64,000 nt of DNA from Sphaerisporangium sp. TRM90804 (GCF_029846175.1 NZ_JARWAC010000002.1:62001-126000), one strand, 5' to 3'. Counted from the stretch's first letter, positions 7,541 through 16,730 are shown. Program-made: numbers and translations. The notes: generated by a model from the sequence alone, not told the origin.

Positions 7541-8661
7541 TGGTCGTCCGCGCCCAGCTCGGGGGGTGCCCTGTGCTCGGCGGGCGGCTCGCCGTCGAAC
7601 CGCAGCGGCGAGCCCGGCAGCTCGACGGTGCCCAGCACCGGGTGGTCGACGGTGACCACGAGGTTCTGCGACCGCGTCTGCTCCCAGGCGTACACCTCGT
7701 CGAGGGTGCGGACCGCGCCCGCCGGGATGCCCAGGCGGGACAGCTCGGCCAGCCAGTGCGCGCGGTCGTGGCGGGTCAGGGCCTTCTCCATGTCGGCGAC
7801 CAGCTCGTCGCGGTGGGCGAACCGCTGCCTGTTGACGGCGTACTCGGGGGCCTCGGGGTCGATGCCGAGCAGCGGGGCCAGCCTGCGCCACTGGGCGTCG
7901 TTGGCGGCCGCGATCTGGATGATGCCGTCGGCGCAGCGGAAGGCGCCGTAGGGCGCGATGGAGGCGTGGTGGTTGCCGTTGGCCCCGGGGACCTTGCCGC
8001 CGACCGTCCAGGCCGTGCCGTGATAGGAGTGCACGCCGACCACCGAGGCCAGCAGGGAGGTGCGCACGACCTTCCCCCGGCCGGTGCGCTCCCTCTCGTA
8101 CAGGGCTGCGAGCACGCCGTACGCGCCGTGGATGCCCGCGAGCAGGTCGGCGATGGAGGCGCCCACGCGGTAGGGCTCGTCGGGCGAGGGGCCGGTGAGG
8201 CTCATCAGGCCGGCCTCGCCCTGGGCGATCTGGTCGTACCCGGGCCGGCCGCCTTCGGGGCCGTCGTGGCCGAAGCCGGTGATCGACAGGACCACCAGGC
8301 GCGGGTTCAGCTCGTGCAGCCGCTCCACGGGGAAGCCGAGCCGGTCGAGCACGCCGGTGCGGAAGTTCTCCACCAGCACGTCGCTCTGCCGGACCAGACG
8401 GGTGAGCAGCGCGGCCCCCTCCTCGGTCTTCAGATCGAGGGTGATCGACCTCTTGTTGCGGTTGGCCGCCAGGAAGTACGTGGAGATGTCGCCGTCGGGG
8501 CCGGCGAACGGCGGACCCCAGCCGCGCGACTCGTCACCGCCGCCGGGATGCTCCACCTTGATCACCAGCGCGCCGAGGTCGCCGAGCATCTGGGTGCCGT
8601 GCGGTCCGGCGAGTGCGCGGGAAAGGTCGAGGACGACGATGTCGCTGAGAGGTCCCTGCAA
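7504..8661 (-). CDS. CaiB/BaiF family (class III) CoA-transferase
   Basis: A 385-residue cytoplasmic enzyme moving CoA between carboxylic acids. Conserved parts: VVLDLSRALAGPHGTQMLGDLGA near the N-terminus, IKVEHPGGGDESR, NRNKRSITLDLKTEEG, VLVENFRTGVLDRLG, and GYDQIAQGEAG with the catalytic aspartate at about residue 143. Substrates cannot be assigned from sequence. The start is TTG at 8661, supported by GGAGG six bases upstream and by the family N-terminus; longer in-frame starts add unconserved residues. Same strand as the carboxyltransferase downstream, 145 bp apart. Confidence 0.9.
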   Translation of the reverse strand: MQGPLSDIVVLDLSRALAGPHGTQMLGDLGALVIKVEHPGGGDESRGWGPPFAGPDGDISTYFLAANRNKRSITLDLKTEEGAALLTRLVRQSDVLVENFRTGVLDRLGFPVERLHELNPRLVVLSITGFGHDGPEGGRPGYDQIAQGEAGLMSLTGPSPDEPYRVGASIADLLAGIHGAYGVLAALYERERTGRGKVVRTSLLASVVGVHSYHGTAWTVGGKVPGANGNHHASIAPYGAFRCADGIIQIAAANDAQWRRLAPLLGIDPEAPEYAVNRQRFAHRDELVADMEKALTRHDRAHWLAELSRLGIPAGAVRTLDEVYAWEQTRSQNLVVTVDHPVLGTVELPGSPLRFDGEPPAEHRAPPELGADDQAVLDWLAKREA

Positions 8662-8864
8662 GGTCAGCCTCCACGGGTCGGGGAGAGCCGCGCCGGTGGC
8701 GCTCCGCCCTCCACCCGCAAGCCTGCCAGGTTCCGGCCGTCGCTCGACACCCCGGTTCCCCACCCCACCCGGCCGCCCGTCTCATCCCGGGGCGGCCGGT
8801 CCGTCCACCCCGGCCCGTCACCCACGCGGGTGGTGGCCTCCGGCGGCGGGCGGGCGCCCGTGGC

Positions 8865-9008
8865 TCAGTGCGTGCGGCGCGAGCGCAGCCGGTCCATCAA
8901 CTGGCGCAGCCTCTGCTGGTTGCGCGGGTCGCGAGCCATCGTCTTGGCGCGCGCCACATGCTGCTGCCCCTTGGGGCTGCGAAAGTAGAGCTTGATGCGG
9001 TCGATCAT
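8865..9008 (-). CDS. Small basic conserved-type protein (47 aa)
   Basis: A 47-residue, strongly basic protein starting MIDRIKLYFRSPKGQQ and ending RLRQLMDRLRSRRTH. GGAGAG lies 9 nt before the ATG at 9008; an in-frame ATG at 9017 sits too close to it. The pattern (one amphipathic helix, RNQQRLRQLMDRLR) resembles a short protein often found in actinomycetes annotated only as hypothetical. The basic charge fits a nucleic-acid or ribosome partner, which is inference. Confidence 0.7.
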   Translation of the reverse strand: MIDRIKLYFRSPKGQQHVARAKTMARDPRNQQRLRQLMDRLRSRRTH

Positions 9009-9287
9009 GGTCGCCATCTCTCCACCACCGTTCCTCGGTCACTGTTTCACAGAGACGGCTACCCCCAACGCCGCTTATCAATCACACAAAGTGCACGCCA
9101 GCGATAAAACAGGACAACGAGTGACGTTTGATGACCGCTCCCTATAGCTCGCCTTCCCAGCCCACCGGCGCGCCCCGCACCGGCCGGCACGACCACCGGA
9201 CGACGCGACGATTCGCCGACCGCCACGGGGCGGCGGGCAGGTCAGAGCGCGGCCGGGGGACGTTCCGGCACGACGGCCGCCGCACCG

Positions 9288-10256
9288 TCACACGGTGAGG
9301 GGCAGGTCGAAGTACAGGCGGGTGGACATGCCGGCGGCATGGTGGTGGACACGCGTCAGATCGGCCAGCTCGTTCACGATCAGCAGGCCGCGGCCCCGGC
9401 CCGCGCCGTCGTCCGCCGGGAGCCGTCCCGCCAGCGGGTCGGAGATGTGCCCGGTGTCGTCTATCTGGCACACCAGAGCGCCGTCCTCGGTCCACACCGA
9501 CAGCGTCCCGGGCGCGCCGGTGTATTCGGCGGTGTTGGTGGCCAGCTCGTTCACCGCGATGAGCACCTCGGTGACCCGGTCGTCGTCCAGTCCGGCGGCC
9601 CGCGCCCGGGCGGCCGTGAAGCTCCTGAGCACCGGAAGCATGCCGACCCCCGAGAACCGGTGCGTCGCGGCGTGCTCGGGCGGCGCGGGAAGCGGCCGGT
9701 CGAACAGGGCGGCGGCCTCCAGCGGGTCGGTGTACGACGGGCTGTCCCAGACGGCGGCCCCGTCCCCCAGCAGCGGATGGGTGCGGGCCGCGTCGGCGAT
9801 CGCCTGCTCGGTGAGCCGCGAGGTGTCGTAAGGGCACAGGAGCGCGGCGTCGTGTCCGGCGAAGGCGAGGTTGATCAGGGCCTCGTGCACCACGCAGGGC
9901 GGGTACGCGAGGTCGCTGCGCCCCTTCCACACCGGCTCCCCGATGATCCACACTCGACGGCCCGGATGCCCGGCGGCGAAGGCCAGCAGCACGGCCGGGA
10001 TGATGCGGGCGGGGTTGCGCCCTTCGACCGCCATGTCCGCGAACCGCACACCGCCGCTCCGGGGCCCGAGCTCCGCGCGGATGCGCTCGCCGCCGTCCCC
10101 CGGCACGACCACGAGCACGGGCTCCCGACGCTCCAGCGCAGGTGCGAGCCATCCCGCGCACGCCCGTGCGTAGTGCTCCTCATCCCGGTAGAGAAGCCCG
10201 ATGTGACGGAAGAATCCCCCGGACGAAACCGGTCCAGCCTTCGACGACGCCGTCAC
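9288..10256 (-). CDS. RsbA-like anti-sigma regulatory protein (MEDS + HATPase domains)
   Basis: A 322-residue cytoplasmic regulator. The N-terminal part (about 10-185) is a MEDS sensory domain: HIGLLYRDEEHYARACAGWLAPAL, PARIIPAVLLAFAAG and EPVWKGRSDLAYPPCVVHEALIN. The C-terminal part (about 195-322) is an RsbW-type GHKL ATPase with the N-box VNELATNTAEY, QIDDTGHISDP and GRGRGLLIVNELAD. Such proteins are thought to sense a ligand and switch an alternative sigma factor or partner anti-sigma. The GTG at 10256 follows a G-rich ribosome site; an ATG at 10289 is also possible. No sigma factor gene is in the neighbourhood. Confidence 0.85.
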   Translation of the reverse strand: MTASSKAGPVSSGGFFRHIGLLYRDEEHYARACAGWLAPALERREPVLVVVPGDGGERIRAELGPRSGGVRFADMAVEGRNPARIIPAVLLAFAAGHPGRRVWIIGEPVWKGRSDLAYPPCVVHEALINLAFAGHDAALLCPYDTSRLTEQAIADAARTHPLLGDGAAVWDSPSYTDPLEAAALFDRPLPAPPEHAATHRFSGVGMLPVLRSFTAARARAAGLDDDRVTEVLIAVNELATNTAEYTGAPGTLSVWTEDGALVCQIDDTGHISDPLAGRLPADDGAGRGRGLLIVNELADLTRVHHHAAGMSTRLYFDLPLTV

Positions 10257-10682
10257 GAAACGCCCCCCGCCCCGCCGCGACACCGCCATGGCCCGTGGAC
10301 CATCCTGCGGTGACGCCCCCATTCCGCCACTACCGCTCCGCCGCGACGGCGTCACGCCTCGACCCGCCCGGCGCCCGCACCGCGGTTCCGCGACCGCCGC
10401 CCCGCGACGAGCGCGTCATGCCGGTGCGGCCGTTCGCCGCTCGTCAGCGCTCGCCCGCCAGACGTGCCCGCCAGGCCGCGACGTCTCAGCAGACGGGTGC
10501 ATGGACCCCCTTCATCGAAGCGCCACGGCGTGACCTATCACGACATAAGTGATCTTGACCGCAAGTCACCCAAACTACGTTAACCGAACCCGTCAGAATC
10601 GGTAATGCCCCATCCGGCGCCCGCCCCCGCCGTCCACTAGGTTGGGACCACTCCTGAGACCTGAGAGAAAGAAGAGGTCAGC
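10257..10682. other. 426-bp divergent intergenic region
   Basis: Lies between the RsbA-like gene and the DUF2786 leader ORF. The left part is GC-rich with no convincing ORF. Around 10535-10600 there is an AT-richer patch (TATCACGACATAAGTG, then TTGACC at about 10556 and GTTAACC) that probably carries promoter elements. A TAGGTT hexamer at about 10638 could be a -10 box for the rightward transcript. Confidence 0.4.
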
Positions 10683-10805
10683 GTGCCCCTTCGTGCGGCC
10701 CCCACCCTTCCGGCCCGCACCCGTGCGCCCCTCCGCCTCCATCCCGCCCCGGCCCCGGCCCGCCGGTTCCGCGAGGCGGCGCGACGGCGTCGGCGGTCCG
10801 GTTGA
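10683..10805 (+). CDS. Putative 40-aa leader ORF coupled to the DUF2786 gene
   Basis: A GTG start preceded by AGAAAGAAGAGG at good spacing opens a 40-codon frame rich in Pro, Ala and Arg and ending in a run of arginines. Its TGA overlaps the TTG start of the DUF2786 gene (TTGA). The DUF2786 start has no ribosome site of its own, so this frame may deliver ribosomes to it. No homology is claimed for the peptide itself. Confidence 0.45.
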   Translation: MPLRAAPTLPARTRAPLRLHPAPAPARRFREAARRRRRSG

Positions 10806-11602
10806 CCCGCGGTACGGGCGGCACCCCCGGCAAGATCACCGAGCGGGTCCGGAGGCTGCTCGACCTGGCGGAGCACCCGAACACGGGCGAGGAGGAGGCA
10901 GCGCTCGCCTCCGCGCACGCGGCCGCGCTGATGCTCAGGTACGGCCTGGTCGCCTCCGCCGTCAGGCGCGGCGCCACCGGGCGCGCGGAACACATCGACG
11001 GCATCGAGTTCGAGGTCTCCAACCGCGGCGGGCACGCCCGCGAGCGCTGCTGGGCCCTGCACCTGATCTGCGACGCCCTCGGCTGCAAGGGCGCCCAGCG
11101 CTGGACCGGCGTCAAGGGCCGCGGCATCCGCGGCGCCAAGCACGTCACGATGACCGTCATCGGCCCCGAACCCGTGCTCGACAGCCTGCGCGTCCTCCTG
11201 CCCTCCCTCACCCTGCAGATGGAGAACCAGGTCGCCCCCGCCCTGCGCCGCTTCACCGCCACCCGACTGGCCCACCTGACCGCCAAGGACCACCGCGCCC
11301 GCGCCACCGCCGACTTCCGCCGCGCCTTCTACGTGGGCTTCGGCTCCGGAGTCTCGGCCAAGCTCCGCGCCCGCGTAACCGAGATGACCGCCCAGGTGAA
11401 GGGCACCAGCGCCGAACTCGTCCTCCTCGACCGCACCCCCCTGGTCCAAGCCGAGTTCACCCGCCGCTTCCCCGGCCTGAGAAGAGCCCGCACCACCCCC
11501 CTCGACGCAGACGGCTACACCACCGGCCAAACAGCCGGCCACCAAGCCGACCTCAACGACCACACCCTCGACACCGATCCGACCGCTCGGCGCAGCCTTT
11601 GA
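10802..11602 (+). CDS. DUF2786 domain protein
   Basis: A 266-residue protein. The N-terminal region (about 8-48, KITERVRRLLDLAEHPNTGEEE followed by an AxxxA helix and MLRYG) is the DUF2786 signature. The rest (to about 235) is helical with RCWALHLICDALGC and FRRAFYVGFGSGVSAKL, as in other actinomycete DUF2786 proteins. Function is unknown; the family occurs in phages and in accessory regions. Start TTG at 10802 is inferred from the stop-start overlap with the upstream small frame. The C-terminal tail is low-complexity and polar. Confidence 0.78.
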   Translation: MTRGTGGTPGKITERVRRLLDLAEHPNTGEEEAALASAHAAALMLRYGLVASAVRRGATGRAEHIDGIEFEVSNRGGHARERCWALHLICDALGCKGAQRWTGVKGRGIRGAKHVTMTVIGPEPVLDSLRVLLPSLTLQMENQVAPALRRFTATRLAHLTAKDHRARATADFRRAFYVGFGSGVSAKLRARVTEMTAQVKGTSAELVLLDRTPLVQAEFTRRFPGLRRARTTPLDADGYTTGQTAGHQADLNDHTLDTDPTARRSL

Positions 11603-11761
11603 CATCCCGCTTCATGCCGCGCTGAACGGCGCTGCGCCGACTGTCTCAGCTGACGAGAGCATGGGCCGGCGTCCCTTTGATGGGTTCGGAGTCATCGGTA
11701 GCTCGCTTTGGGTTACGTTGGTGAGCTGGCGTATCGGTGTGCCGGAGGGGGCGAGAACCGC

Positions 11762-13726
11762 GTGACCACAGTGCCACCGGGGACAGGGCCGCTGTCGCCC
11801 GACTTCACGGGCATCGACCCGGACCTGATGGACACTCTGATCTCCGAGATGAGCCGAGCCCGCGGTGTCATCGGCGAACGCACCGAAGCCATACGTCGCC
11901 TGTTCGCCGCCAACGGCGTCCCGGCGACGTCCCTGGCCCCGATAGGCGAGGTGGAACGCTGGATCGACGAACACCTCCCGGACCTCCGCCGCCGCAACGA
12001 TGTGGCTCGTAGAACCGCCGCCCTCCCCACCTGGTCCCCCGCCGCCTTGGGCGCCCTCACCTCCTACGACGAGACCGCTCTTCTCCCGGCCACCGAGGCA
12101 CAGCGCCTCGGCCGTCAACTCGCCGCGGAGTACAAGCGGCTCGACCCGGACGCCATCTGGAATTCAGGCCTGAAAGAGAGATACCAGGCGATCGTCGAGA
12201 AACTGGCCGCCCACGCCAACGACCCAGCTTTCACGACCGCCTTCTACGCGGCGCTCGGTCTGGAAGGGACGCTCCAGTTGCCTGTGATGCTGCGGCAGAA
12301 CCTCGGCCCGCCGGGCGAGGCCACCCTGGCAGCGCCGCGCCCCGACGATGAGGTCATCGGCGCAGCGAGTCACGCCTTCGCGACGGCTGTATCGGCAAGC
12401 TCACCCGCGCCAGGATTCTCCGCCATCAAAGACGCACTGACCGGGCCGGCCTTGTCAGGCCCCCAGCGGTTCGGCATGAGCCTGTTGCTGAGCGCAGGAG
12501 CATTTCCCACCGAATGGTTGTCACAGGCGGTACTGGCACGGGGATTGGCTGAGCCCCGCAAAGTGAACCCGGGCTTCCTCTACGCCCTAGGCAACAATCC
12601 GGCGGCTGCGCGGCTGGCGATCTCAGCTGTAACCAGTGGCGATCAGGCGAAGTTGACCCATTTCATCAAGGAACTCAGCTCGCGAACCACCCATCCATAC
12701 GCCACCGACGGCGAGGCTGACGCGTTCGGGCGCATGCTTGCGGCCATCTCCGGCGCCTACGACGAGAAGGACGGCGAACACAGCAAACAGGCCGCCATGT
12801 ACGCCTTCACGGTTATGACCGTAATCAATGATCTAGAGGTCGCGGCGGCAACCCGGGTACATCTGGCGGAGATCGCGGGTGCCTACGCCACGGAGATCGC
12901 TGAGGGCGCCGACCTGGGCGACGAGAACCAACTGCTGCCCAGTGCTTTCGGAGATGTGAACTCCTCAATTCCTGGCCTGAAGCCCGCATTCCGCTTGAGC
13001 CCGGAAGACACCTATCGTTTCATCAAGACCTTCGCCGACGGCGAGGCGAACCAGCTACCCTTCACCGAAGGCATGGGCAATCTGACCCGCCGCCTGGTAG
13101 CCGAGGGCGTTCCCGCCATGCTGAAAGAAGAAGACACGACCCGACTGGACGAAGTATTCGCCGCGCTAGGCAACGTACGCGGCCTGCAGCTCGCCGCCGA
13201 GGAAACGATAGCCACAGCCAAGGACGAAGCGACGGAACGCACCGGAAAGATGTTCAGTTGGGGATCAGGAAACGCATTAGGTGTTGTGGGCCTGGTTGTG
13301 CCACCCGCCGGAGCCCTTGCGTGGACCACCCTAGGTGCCGTCTGGTCCACCGCAGACACTCTGAAGCCAGAGAAGAAGAAGGAGGCGGACAAGGTTGAGG
13401 AGTTCGATGATCTGGAAACACTCGGCCGCCGTCACGCAATCGCGCAGTTGCTCATGGATGGCGGCTTCTCACCCAACGTACCTGCGCACGACTACCAGTC
13501 GAGCAGTCATCCTCGAAACCTCATAGCTACGCAGAACGGAAAGCTTCGCCCATTTCCTGAGATCGCACAAGATTCAGATGCCTTGCGAAGCTTCGAATCC
13601 TGGCTCATCGAAAATGGCCTGGGAAAGGCCAAGCGAAGCTTCGCGAGCATTGCGGACGACTTTGCCGCGAACTTCGACGGCCACAAGAGTCACGCGCGAG
13701 CACGATCAACACATTTCAAACAATAG
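11762..13726 (+). CDS. Large protein of unknown function, candidate type VII secretion-linked partner
   Basis: A 654-residue mostly helical protein. The N-terminal 130 residues look like an alpha-helical WXG/LXG-like region (DLMDTLISEMSRARGVIGERTEAIRRLF). The middle resembles the helical repeats of actinomycete DUF6571-type proteins. A hydrophobic stretch, GNALGVVGLVVPPAGALAWTTLGAVW at about 512-537 in two halves, could be a membrane hairpin, followed by a charged KPEKKKEADKVEEFDD segment and a C-terminal tail. Base composition is clearly lower in GC than the flanks, suggesting transfer. GTG at 11762 is chosen after GGAGGGG, about 12 nt away. Together with the lipoprotein and the WXG-like gene beside it, it forms a probable secreted or surface system; a toxin role is unproven. 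Confidence 0.6.
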   Translation: MTTVPPGTGPLSPDFTGIDPDLMDTLISEMSRARGVIGERTEAIRRLFAANGVPATSLAPIGEVERWIDEHLPDLRRRNDVARRTAALPTWSPAALGALTSYDETALLPATEAQRLGRQLAAEYKRLDPDAIWNSGLKERYQAIVEKLAAHANDPAFTTAFYAALGLEGTLQLPVMLRQNLGPPGEATLAAPRPDDEVIGAASHAFATAVSASSPAPGFSAIKDALTGPALSGPQRFGMSLLLSAGAFPTEWLSQAVLARGLAEPRKVNPGFLYALGNNPAAARLAISAVTSGDQAKLTHFIKELSSRTTHPYATDGEADAFGRMLAAISGAYDEKDGEHSKQAAMYAFTVMTVINDLEVAAATRVHLAEIAGAYATEIAEGADLGDENQLLPSAFGDVNSSIPGLKPAFRLSPEDTYRFIKTFADGEANQLPFTEGMGNLTRRLVAEGVPAMLKEEDTTRLDEVFAALGNVRGLQLAAEETIATAKDEATERTGKMFSWGSGNALGVVGLVVPPAGALAWTTLGAVWSTADTLKPEKKKEADKVEEFDDLETLGRRHAIAQLLMDGGFSPNVPAHDYQSSSHPRNLIATQNGKLRPFPEIAQDSDALRSFESWLIENGLGKAKRSFASIADDFAANFDGHKSHARARSTHFKQ

Positions 13727-13730
13727 CACC

Positions 13731-14195
13731 TCAAGAAGAGGCCAAGCAAGTCGTTTCACCGGCTATGGCATATATGCCACTGGATGGCGAGTCCAAAGTG
13801 AGCGCCACCTTCAACGATTCATCAGCTACCCTTATCGGGCTGCTCATGTCACCGGAACCTACGATCCGGTATGACGCCAAATGGCTTACGGTGCCAAGGA
13901 GCATCGACCGAAGGGTTTCAGCATTTCGCTCAGGCAGGTCGTTTCCAGTCGCCGCAAAGGTCTGCCTGTATTTACCGTCAGCACACGGGATATTTTTACC
14001 CCCGGGGTCCACTATTCTGACATTCTGGGCGTTACGCTCTTCTAGCACACGAAGAACATGTTTTTTCAACGTCTGACCGGCTTGTGCAGCAGTAGGCCCC
14101 TGATCGGTCGTGCAGCCAGCCATGGGCAGGAGCACCAGCATCAGCGGCCAGACGAGACTACGTTTGAATGGTCTGGACCTGAGCGCAGTTCGCAC
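13731..14195 (-). CDS. Small secreted lipoprotein
   Basis: A 154-residue protein with a lipoprotein signal peptide: basic MRTALRSRPFKRS, a hydrophobic core and the lipobox LPMAGC with cysteine 28 as the acylated residue. The GTG at 14195 has GGAGG eight bases upstream, which beats longer in-frame starts. The mature part is small and soluble with two further cysteines (PCADGKY and TTCLASS). It is tail-to-tail with the large orphan gene and head-to-head with the WXG-like gene. No enzyme motif is visible. Confidence 0.75.
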   Translation of the reverse strand: MRTALRSRPFKRSLVWPLMLVLLPMAGCTTDQGPTAAQAGQTLKKHVLRVLEERNAQNVRIVDPGGKNIPCADGKYRQTFAATGNDLPERNAETLRSMLLGTVSHLASYRIVGSGDMSSPIRVADESLKVALTLDSPSSGIYAIAGETTCLASS

Positions 14196-14312
14196 AATCT
14201 TCGCCTCCACGTCTGGCCGAAACCAGGCTTTCGCCTTCATAATCTCAGACAGAACCAGTGTGCATCTAGTATCCATGTGCTCAGCTGTACTCATCCCGGC
14301 AGGAGGTCGGCG

Positions 14313-14615
14313 TTGCCGATCGACGACGATCTGGTACCGAACCCCAGGTACCTGGAGTTGGAGGCAGCGCTTGCGGCCGTCCGCGCGCATCTTCATGTGC
14401 TGGAGACCGCCCTTGATCCCGTCGCTGCGCACTTCGGCGGAAGAGCAGTGTGGGTCGGACCGACGGCGCGCGCTTTCGGAGAGGAACTGAACGGCCGTAG
14501 AGCACGGATCAAGATAGTGACACAGCATGTCCTAGCAGAGTTAGAAGATGCGTTGAGCACGACTCCACGCAAGGTCTCCCGTACAGTGGCAGCCGGTTTG
14601 AGCGGTTGGTCCTAA
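14313..14615 (+). CDS. WXG100-like small protein
   Basis: A 100-residue two-helix protein. LELEAALAAVRAHLHVLETAL is the first helix, VWVGPTARAFGEEL carries the turn motif (W-x-G) seen in actinomycete WXG-like proteins, and the second helix runs to the end. Such proteins are usually type VII secretion substrates or helical partners of larger neighbours. Start TTG at 14313 is set by AGGAGG seven bases upstream. The lipoprotein gene is divergent and the large orphan protein lies upstream, so the three probably act together. Confidence 0.7.
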   Translation: MPIDDDLVPNPRYLELEAALAAVRAHLHVLETALDPVAAHFGGRAVWVGPTARAFGEELNGRRARIKIVTQHVLAELEDALSTTPRKVSRTVAAGLSGWS

Positions 14616-14652
14616 CTGGTGGGTGTGCCCCACCCGGCGCGCGTCGTGGGGA

Positions 14653-16020
14653 TCATGCCATCGCGTCGCTCGACCTGGCCCGGAAGGGATAGCTCCCCAG
14701 CAGTACTTCCGGGTCTGGCGCACGTAGATCCGCGAGCGCCTCTCTCCATTCCACCGTCGCGGAGCCGGACCGAGCGAGCAACCTGTCGAACTCATGGGCG
14801 CGCACGACGACACTGATGACCGGAAGCGTGTGGGGGTCGCGTACGGCCGCCGTTGCGATTCGGCAGGCCTCCTCGATCTCATAAGCTTTGGCGAGAGCCG
14901 TGGCGTGGGCGAAACGAACGAGAGCCGGGTCACTGGAAACAGTCGGGTCATACACTGCCAGGGCACGATTTGTCGCCGCCCCGGCACCGAGAACATCGCC
15001 CAGGTCTGCGCGCCCACGCGCCTCGTAGAACGCGTGTCGCTCTGGTTGGAACGACAGAATCCCAGGGTGTACAGAATCGGGTGCACATCGATCAAGCGTG
15101 ATCCGAGAGCTGTTGATCGCCCGTTCGAACGCGGCGCGGTCGCCGAGGTTAGCGTGTGCAAGTGCGGCCAGTCCCCAGAGCCACGCGAGAGCCGGCGTAG
15201 CCCCTGTGGCCTGTTCGAGCCGGGGTGTCACCAGGGCTAAAACCCCTCGGGGATTGCCGGAATACGTCGGCGCCAGTGCGGCACTCGTCAGCGCAAGATC
15301 ACTAAGATGCCGGGCCCCTGCCTCATCGGCCGCACGTGCCGCAGCCATCCACCAACGATTGGCCAAAGTGAAGTGGTTGCCGCTGAACAGAACCTCTCCC
15401 ACGACGATGGAGAGCTTGGAGCCGATCATCGCCAGACGTCGCTGCGCCGCTATGGGCTGCCGTTGCGCGAGGAGTTCCCGGATACCGGCCAAATGTAGCG
15501 CCAGCTCGGGCAGCAGGCTCGCGGGCTGAACCTTTTCGACCTGCCGGCCTAGACGATCAGCCTCGGTCTCCAAGTACGACAGGCGGTTCGCTCCCACTGT
15601 CGTCGAGTCAAAAGCTTGCTCGAGGAGGTCGGGGCCTCGGGTGAGGGTTTCGGTCAGGGTCAGGGCCATGGCGGCGGCGCCGAGGTGGAAGACTTCTCGT
15701 CGGTTCGTTGTCGCCTCCGGAAAGTTGAGGCGCGTGTCGGCAGCGCCTGGGGCCTTTCTTCCAGGGTCGTACGGGGCGAGCAGTTCCGCAACGGTGTGGC
15801 CGGGGAACATGCGTTCCAAAACGCGGCAGTGGTCGGGACGCGGCTTGGTTTTGAGGTCTCCTTTCAGCCAGCGTCCGAACGCCTCCCTGCTGGGAGACGA
15901 TCCGATGAGGTTCCGGTCGATGCTCCGGGCCACCTTGTCGTACTCCCAGCAGAAGGCTCTGTGCGTCTCTTGGTGACGCTTTTGAAGGAGAGCCTTCAGC
16001 AGGGTGTGCCGGCTGGACAC
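14653..16020 (-). CDS. Transcriptional regulator with N-terminal helix-turn-helix and TPR-like C-terminus
   Basis: A 455-residue protein of the kind common in streptomycetes. The N-terminal 90 residues (ALLQKRHQETHRAFCWEYDKVA, then SREAFGRWLKGDLKTKPRPDHCRVLERMF) form an XRE-like DNA-binding domain. The rest is a helical solenoid with TPR-like units (ALAWLWGLAALAHANLGDRAAFERAI). It may respond to a peptide or small ligand. The GTG at 16020 follows GGAGG at eight bases; the TTG at 16041 has no site. Divergent from an anti-sigma-type ATPase gene, the usual partner arrangement. Confidence 0.8.
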   Translation of the reverse strand: MSSRHTLLKALLQKRHQETHRAFCWEYDKVARSIDRNLIGSSPSREAFGRWLKGDLKTKPRPDHCRVLERMFPGHTVAELLAPYDPGRKAPGAADTRLNFPEATTNRREVFHLGAAAMALTLTETLTRGPDLLEQAFDSTTVGANRLSYLETEADRLGRQVEKVQPASLLPELALHLAGIRELLAQRQPIAAQRRLAMIGSKLSIVVGEVLFSGNHFTLANRWWMAAARAADEAGARHLSDLALTSAALAPTYSGNPRGVLALVTPRLEQATGATPALAWLWGLAALAHANLGDRAAFERAINSSRITLDRCAPDSVHPGILSFQPERHAFYEARGRADLGDVLGAGAATNRALAVYDPTVSSDPALVRFAHATALAKAYEIEEACRIATAAVRDPHTLPVISVVVRAHEFDRLLARSGSATVEWREALADLRAPDPEVLLGSYPFRARSSDAMA

Positions 16021-16301
16021 GGGGGCCACCTCCGCAATCAATCGATTACTCCGCGTTGCCGACTCTCACAGTAGGTGTCCCAGAGCCCGTAGCGCCCTGC
16101 TTTGCCGTCCATGACCGGCCAGGACAGGCCTACGACGCGTGCGGGGCACATCCGCGACCGTTCGGGCCACGGATGAACGCTGCTCAGGACCGTATCCGCC
16201 CCTCTACGTTCGGCACGTGGGACCAGTGGTCAGCCGGCGCGGGATACGCGCATCGCTTTCGACCACGAGAGCCGCCTTTTCCGAGAAGGACGTGTGACCG
16301 G

Positions 16302-16730
16302 ATGTACGACGACACGATGGACGACACCCAGCGGGGAGGGCTCGTGGAGAGGGCGGCCTTTCCGGCTACCGAGGCGGCCGTGGCGGAGGCACGGCGATGG
16401 CTGCGGAAGCTGCTCGCCGGCCACTCATGCACGGACGACGCCGTCCTGCTGCTCTCCGAGACGTTCACCAACTCCGTGGTGCACACTCGGTCGGCCGCTG
16501 TGGGAGTCGTGCTGATCGTGGACGGGGACGGTGGCGTCCAGATCGAGGTGATCGACGAGGGGGCGGAGACGTCCCCGTGCGTGTGCCGCCACGCCGAGCG
16601 CGGTGACCTCACCGAGTCGGGGCGCGGCGTGCGCCTGCTGCGCGCTCTGTCCAGCCGATGGGGCTTCTTCGAGGAGAGTCCGCGGTGCGTCGTCTGGTTC
16701 GCTCTGGACCGTCCAGTTGGAGGACGGTAG
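16302..16730 (+). CDS. RsbW-like ATP-binding regulatory protein
   Basis: A 142-residue single-domain GHKL ATPase. ERAAFPATEAAVAEARRWLRKLL is the usual N-terminus, LLLSETFTNSVVHT the N-box, IEVIDEGAE the G1-type segment and ESGRGVRLLRALSSRWGF the G2 box. These proteins act as anti-sigma kinases or as modulators of helix-turn-helix regulators. Start ATG at 16302 follows GAGAAGGA; ATG 16317 is an alternative. Confidence 0.82.
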   Translation: MYDDTMDDTQRGGLVERAAFPATEAAVAEARRWLRKLLAGHSCTDDAVLLLSETFTNSVVHTRSAAVGVVLIVDGDGGVQIEVIDEGAETSPCVCRHAERGDLTESGRGVRLLRALSSRWGFFEESPRCVVWFALDRPVGGR

